Below are positions 62,611-64,000 of a stretch of DNA of 64,000 nucleotides, piece by piece. Every line of letters begins with the position of its first letter. Positions within the stretch are counted from its first letter, which is position 1. The notes beneath the pieces were generated by a model. The model ran no database searches, was not told the DNA's origin, and was given only the letters and a program-made list of their open reading frames with translations. The position numbers and the translations under genes are program-made. Where the stretch lies: assembly GCF_000735195.1 (NCBI RefSeq), contig NZ_JPIM01000002.1:35747-99746 (forward strand), in the 5' to 3' direction. This stretch comes from Chloroflexus sp. MS-G (GTDB taxonomy: Bacteria > Chloroflexota > Chloroflexia > Chloroflexales > Chloroflexaceae).

Positions 62611-63690
62611 CTATCTCCGCACCCGACGAGAAGACTGGGCACGCATCAAAATATCCTGGTAGACACCGTTATCAAAGTGTTCAACCATTTTACCGGCGCC
62701 ACGCGCCACACACGACAGCGGGTCTTGGGCGATATGCACCGGCATACGAGTCTCAGCGGCGATCCGCTTGTCAAGGCCGTGCAGCAACGAACCACCACCG
62801 GCCAGCATAATGCCGTGTTCCATAATGTCCGCAACTAGCTCGGGTGGTGTCTCTTCAAGCGCCGCCCGCACTTCAGCAACAATCGCATTCACCGGCCCAG
62901 CAATACCCTCGCGTAGCTCAACCGAGCTGACCTCTATTGCCTTCGGCAAACCGGTGAGGAGATCACGGCCCCGCAAAACAACTTTGATCTCTTCATCGAG
63001 GGGGTAAGCCGAACCGGCGGCAATCTTCGCTTTCTCGGCCATCCGCTCACCGATCAGCAAGTTGTATTCCCGACGCGCAAACTGAATAATCGCTTCGTCA
63101 ATTTCATCACCGGCGATTCGGATCGAATGATTTATGACAATTCCACCCAGGGCAATGACGGCAATCTCTGTCGTACCACCACCGATGTCAACGATCATCG
63201 AACCAATCGGCTCCTCCACCGGCAGACCGGCGCCGATAGCCGCCGCCATTGGCTCCTCGACCACGTAGGCCTCACGCGCTTTCGCGTTCAAAGCAGCTTC
63301 ACGTGCTGCGCGCTTTTCTACCTCTGTGACCCCCGAAGGTACACCGACCACAACCCGCGGTCGCGGATCGACCAGCGGCAGTGCAGCATAGGCATGCGCC
63401 TTTTTAATAAAATAGGCCAGCATTTGCTCGACCACATCAAAATCGGCGATAACCCCATCTTTCAGTGGTCGCACTGCAACAATGTTGGCCGGTGTCTTGC
63501 CCACCATCGCCTTGGCTTCTGCCCCAACTGCATGCACCTTTTTTGTGCGTGTATCAATCGCGACGACCGATGGTTCACTGATGACGATCCCTTTACCACG
63601 CACGTGAACCAGGGTATTAGCCGTACCGAGATCAATACCCAGATCACGACTAAAGGCGCCAAAAATTGTATTAAAGGGGTTGAAACCCAC
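62611..63690 (-). CDS. mreB: Rod shape-determining actin-like protein MreB
   Basis: The bacterial actin that directs lateral wall synthesis. Motifs: phosphate 1 SRDLGIDLGTANTLVHVRGK, the connect region VVVGVPSGVTEVEKRAAREA, phosphate 2 MIVDIGGGTTEIAVIALGGI, and adenosine motif GIMLAGGGSLLHGLDKRI. The GTG at 63690 has GGAG about seven bases upstream; a GTG at 63708 would give six extra residues. First gene of the mre operon, preceded by an extended -10 promoter and a 12-base inverted repeat in its leader. Confidence 0.95.
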   Translation of the reverse strand: MGFNPFNTIFGAFSRDLGIDLGTANTLVHVRGKGIVISEPSVVAIDTRTKKVHAVGAEAKAMVGKTPANIVAVRPLKDGVIADFDVVEQMLAYFIKKAHAYAALPLVDPRPRVVVGVPSGVTEVEKRAAREAALNAKAREAYVVEEPMAAAIGAGLPVEEPIGSMIVDIGGGTTEIAVIALGGIVINHSIRIAGDEIDEAIIQFARREYNLLIGERMAEKAKIAAGSAYPLDEEIKVVLRGRDLLTGLPKAIEVSSVELREGIAGPVNAIVAEVRAALEETPPELVADIMEHGIMLAGGGSLLHGLDKRIAAETRMPVHIAQDPLSCVARGAGKMVEHFDNGVYQDILMRAQSSRRVRR

Positions 63691-63759
63691 GGCAACACTC
63701 CATGTCACTGTTATCTAGAGGAGGCCTGATACGCTTCAGGCCGAAAACGCTTCTTTATT

Positions 63760-63792
63760 CGATCCAATCCGATAAGCCGCCGGATTGGATCG
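63760..63792. promoter_or_regulatory. 12-base perfect inverted repeat in the mreB leader
   Basis: CGATCCAATCCG (63760-63771), a 9-base spacer, and CGGATTGGATCG (63781-63792). It begins where transcription from the adjacent promoter should start, so it may be an operator or a 5'-end mRNA hairpin. Confidence 0.55.
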
Positions 63793-63796
63793 CTAT

Positions 63797-63805
63797 ATTA
63801 TAGCA
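63797..63805 (-). promoter_or_regulatory. Predicted extended -10 promoter of the mre operon
   Basis: On the minus strand TGC precedes consensus TATAAT (plus-strand ATTATA, 63797-63802). No good -35 at 17 bases. Confidence 0.5.
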
Positions 63806-63958
63806 TACCGCTGAGCAATGCTCTCGCGACGTGTTGGATGCCAGAACGTTTCAGCGTCGTCAGCATTAGGTACATTCGATAACTGAACTGAACGGTGTAA
63901 CGACGGAGCGACACCGAAGAACATCGCTGACAATGTCTCCCAACCCACAGCATCACCT

Positions 63959-63986
63959 GGGTGCGCGGGCCTCCGGCCCGCAGGTA
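63959..63986 (-). repeat. GCGGGCC-hairpin repeat, copy 3 (inverted)
   Basis: Arms GCGGGCC (63965-63971) and GGCCCGC (63975-63981), loop TCC. Read on the minus strand it matches copy 1: GCGGGCC, GAG-like loop, GGCCCGC, then GCACCC. Confidence 0.65.
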
Positions 63987-64000
63987 CGGTCAACGGCTTG

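Noticed and set aside
1..64000. tRNA, rRNA, CRISPR arrays, prophage and complete insertion sequences
   Set aside because: No T-loop GGTTCGAATCC-like segment, regular spacer array, integrase or transposase was seen on either strand by eye; a tRNAscan or CRISPR search could still find a weak case.

Overview
The window looks like chromosomal DNA of a filamentous anoxygenic phototroph of the Chloroflexus type (Chloroflexota). Clues are a puhE-like photosynthetic-complex assembly gene, menaquinone genes menB-menA-menE, an actinobacterial-type glycogen synthase, an mreBCD-PBP2 operon, many two-component and second-messenger proteins, and GC-rich palindromic repeats between genes. Species assignment is inference. 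No rRNA, tRNA, CRISPR array, prophage or complete insertion sequence was found.

Layout. 1-5.5 kb: 3' part of hypF, peptide deformylase, an HD hydrolase, an RpiB-like isomerase, a short-chain dehydrogenase, and a response regulator/HD-GYP gene split by a one-base frameshift. 5.6-12.4 kb, minus strand: an SH3-domain membrane protein, a DUF3445 protein overlapping homocysteine S-methyltransferase, a family 2 glycosyltransferase coupled to ruvB, and a DEAD-box helicase. 12.5-17.5 kb: a diguanylate-cyclase-like regulator, tyrS, a HEPN/MNT (HepT-MntA type) toxin-antitoxin pair, thiN and a LysE exporter. 17.6-23.7 kb: glycogen synthase, a secreted glycosidase, a sigma54-type activator lacking the sigma54 contact loop, and puhE.

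24-32 kb, plus strand: an ADP-forming acyl-CoA synthetase with a P-loop/DRTGG partner, a conserved small gene, pyrD, a DUF420-like protein, pyrF-pyrE and two tandem Yip1-family membrane proteins. 32.6-34.6 kb: an ECF sigma factor, a membrane protein in the anti-sigma position, and a bactofilin-like membrane protein, with an ECF-type promoter in front of the sigma gene. 35-39.2 kb: an orphan ABC permease, scpB, a probable oriC with three perfect DnaA boxes, and dnaA. 39.8-43 kb: menB-menA-menE. 43-51 kb: a DUF1405 protein, a hexapeptide acyltransferase, IclR and DtxR regulators, an enoyl-CoA hydratase, a hybrid histidine kinase and an M24 peptidase. 51-57.9 kb: MFS exporter, glycosyltransferase, two Wzz-like proteins, a BY-kinase-like ATPase with an abnormal P-loop, then an OmpR-type two-component pair. 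58-63.7 kb: an orphan nucleotidyltransferase and, on the minus strand, mreB-mreC-mreD-PBP2.

The most interesting signals are: (i) the predicted replication origin between scpB and dnaA; (ii) dispersed intergenic repeats, including a conserved module of about 70 bp whose copies reach the stop codons of two convergent genes; (iii) the frameshifted HD-GYP gene; (iv) an AAA+ activator and a BY-kinase-like protein that have both lost signature motifs; (v) a recurring extended -10 promoter (TGNTATAAT-like). I found no wholly new multi-gene system that I can defend; the best candidates for new biology are the repeat family and the two degenerate ATPases.
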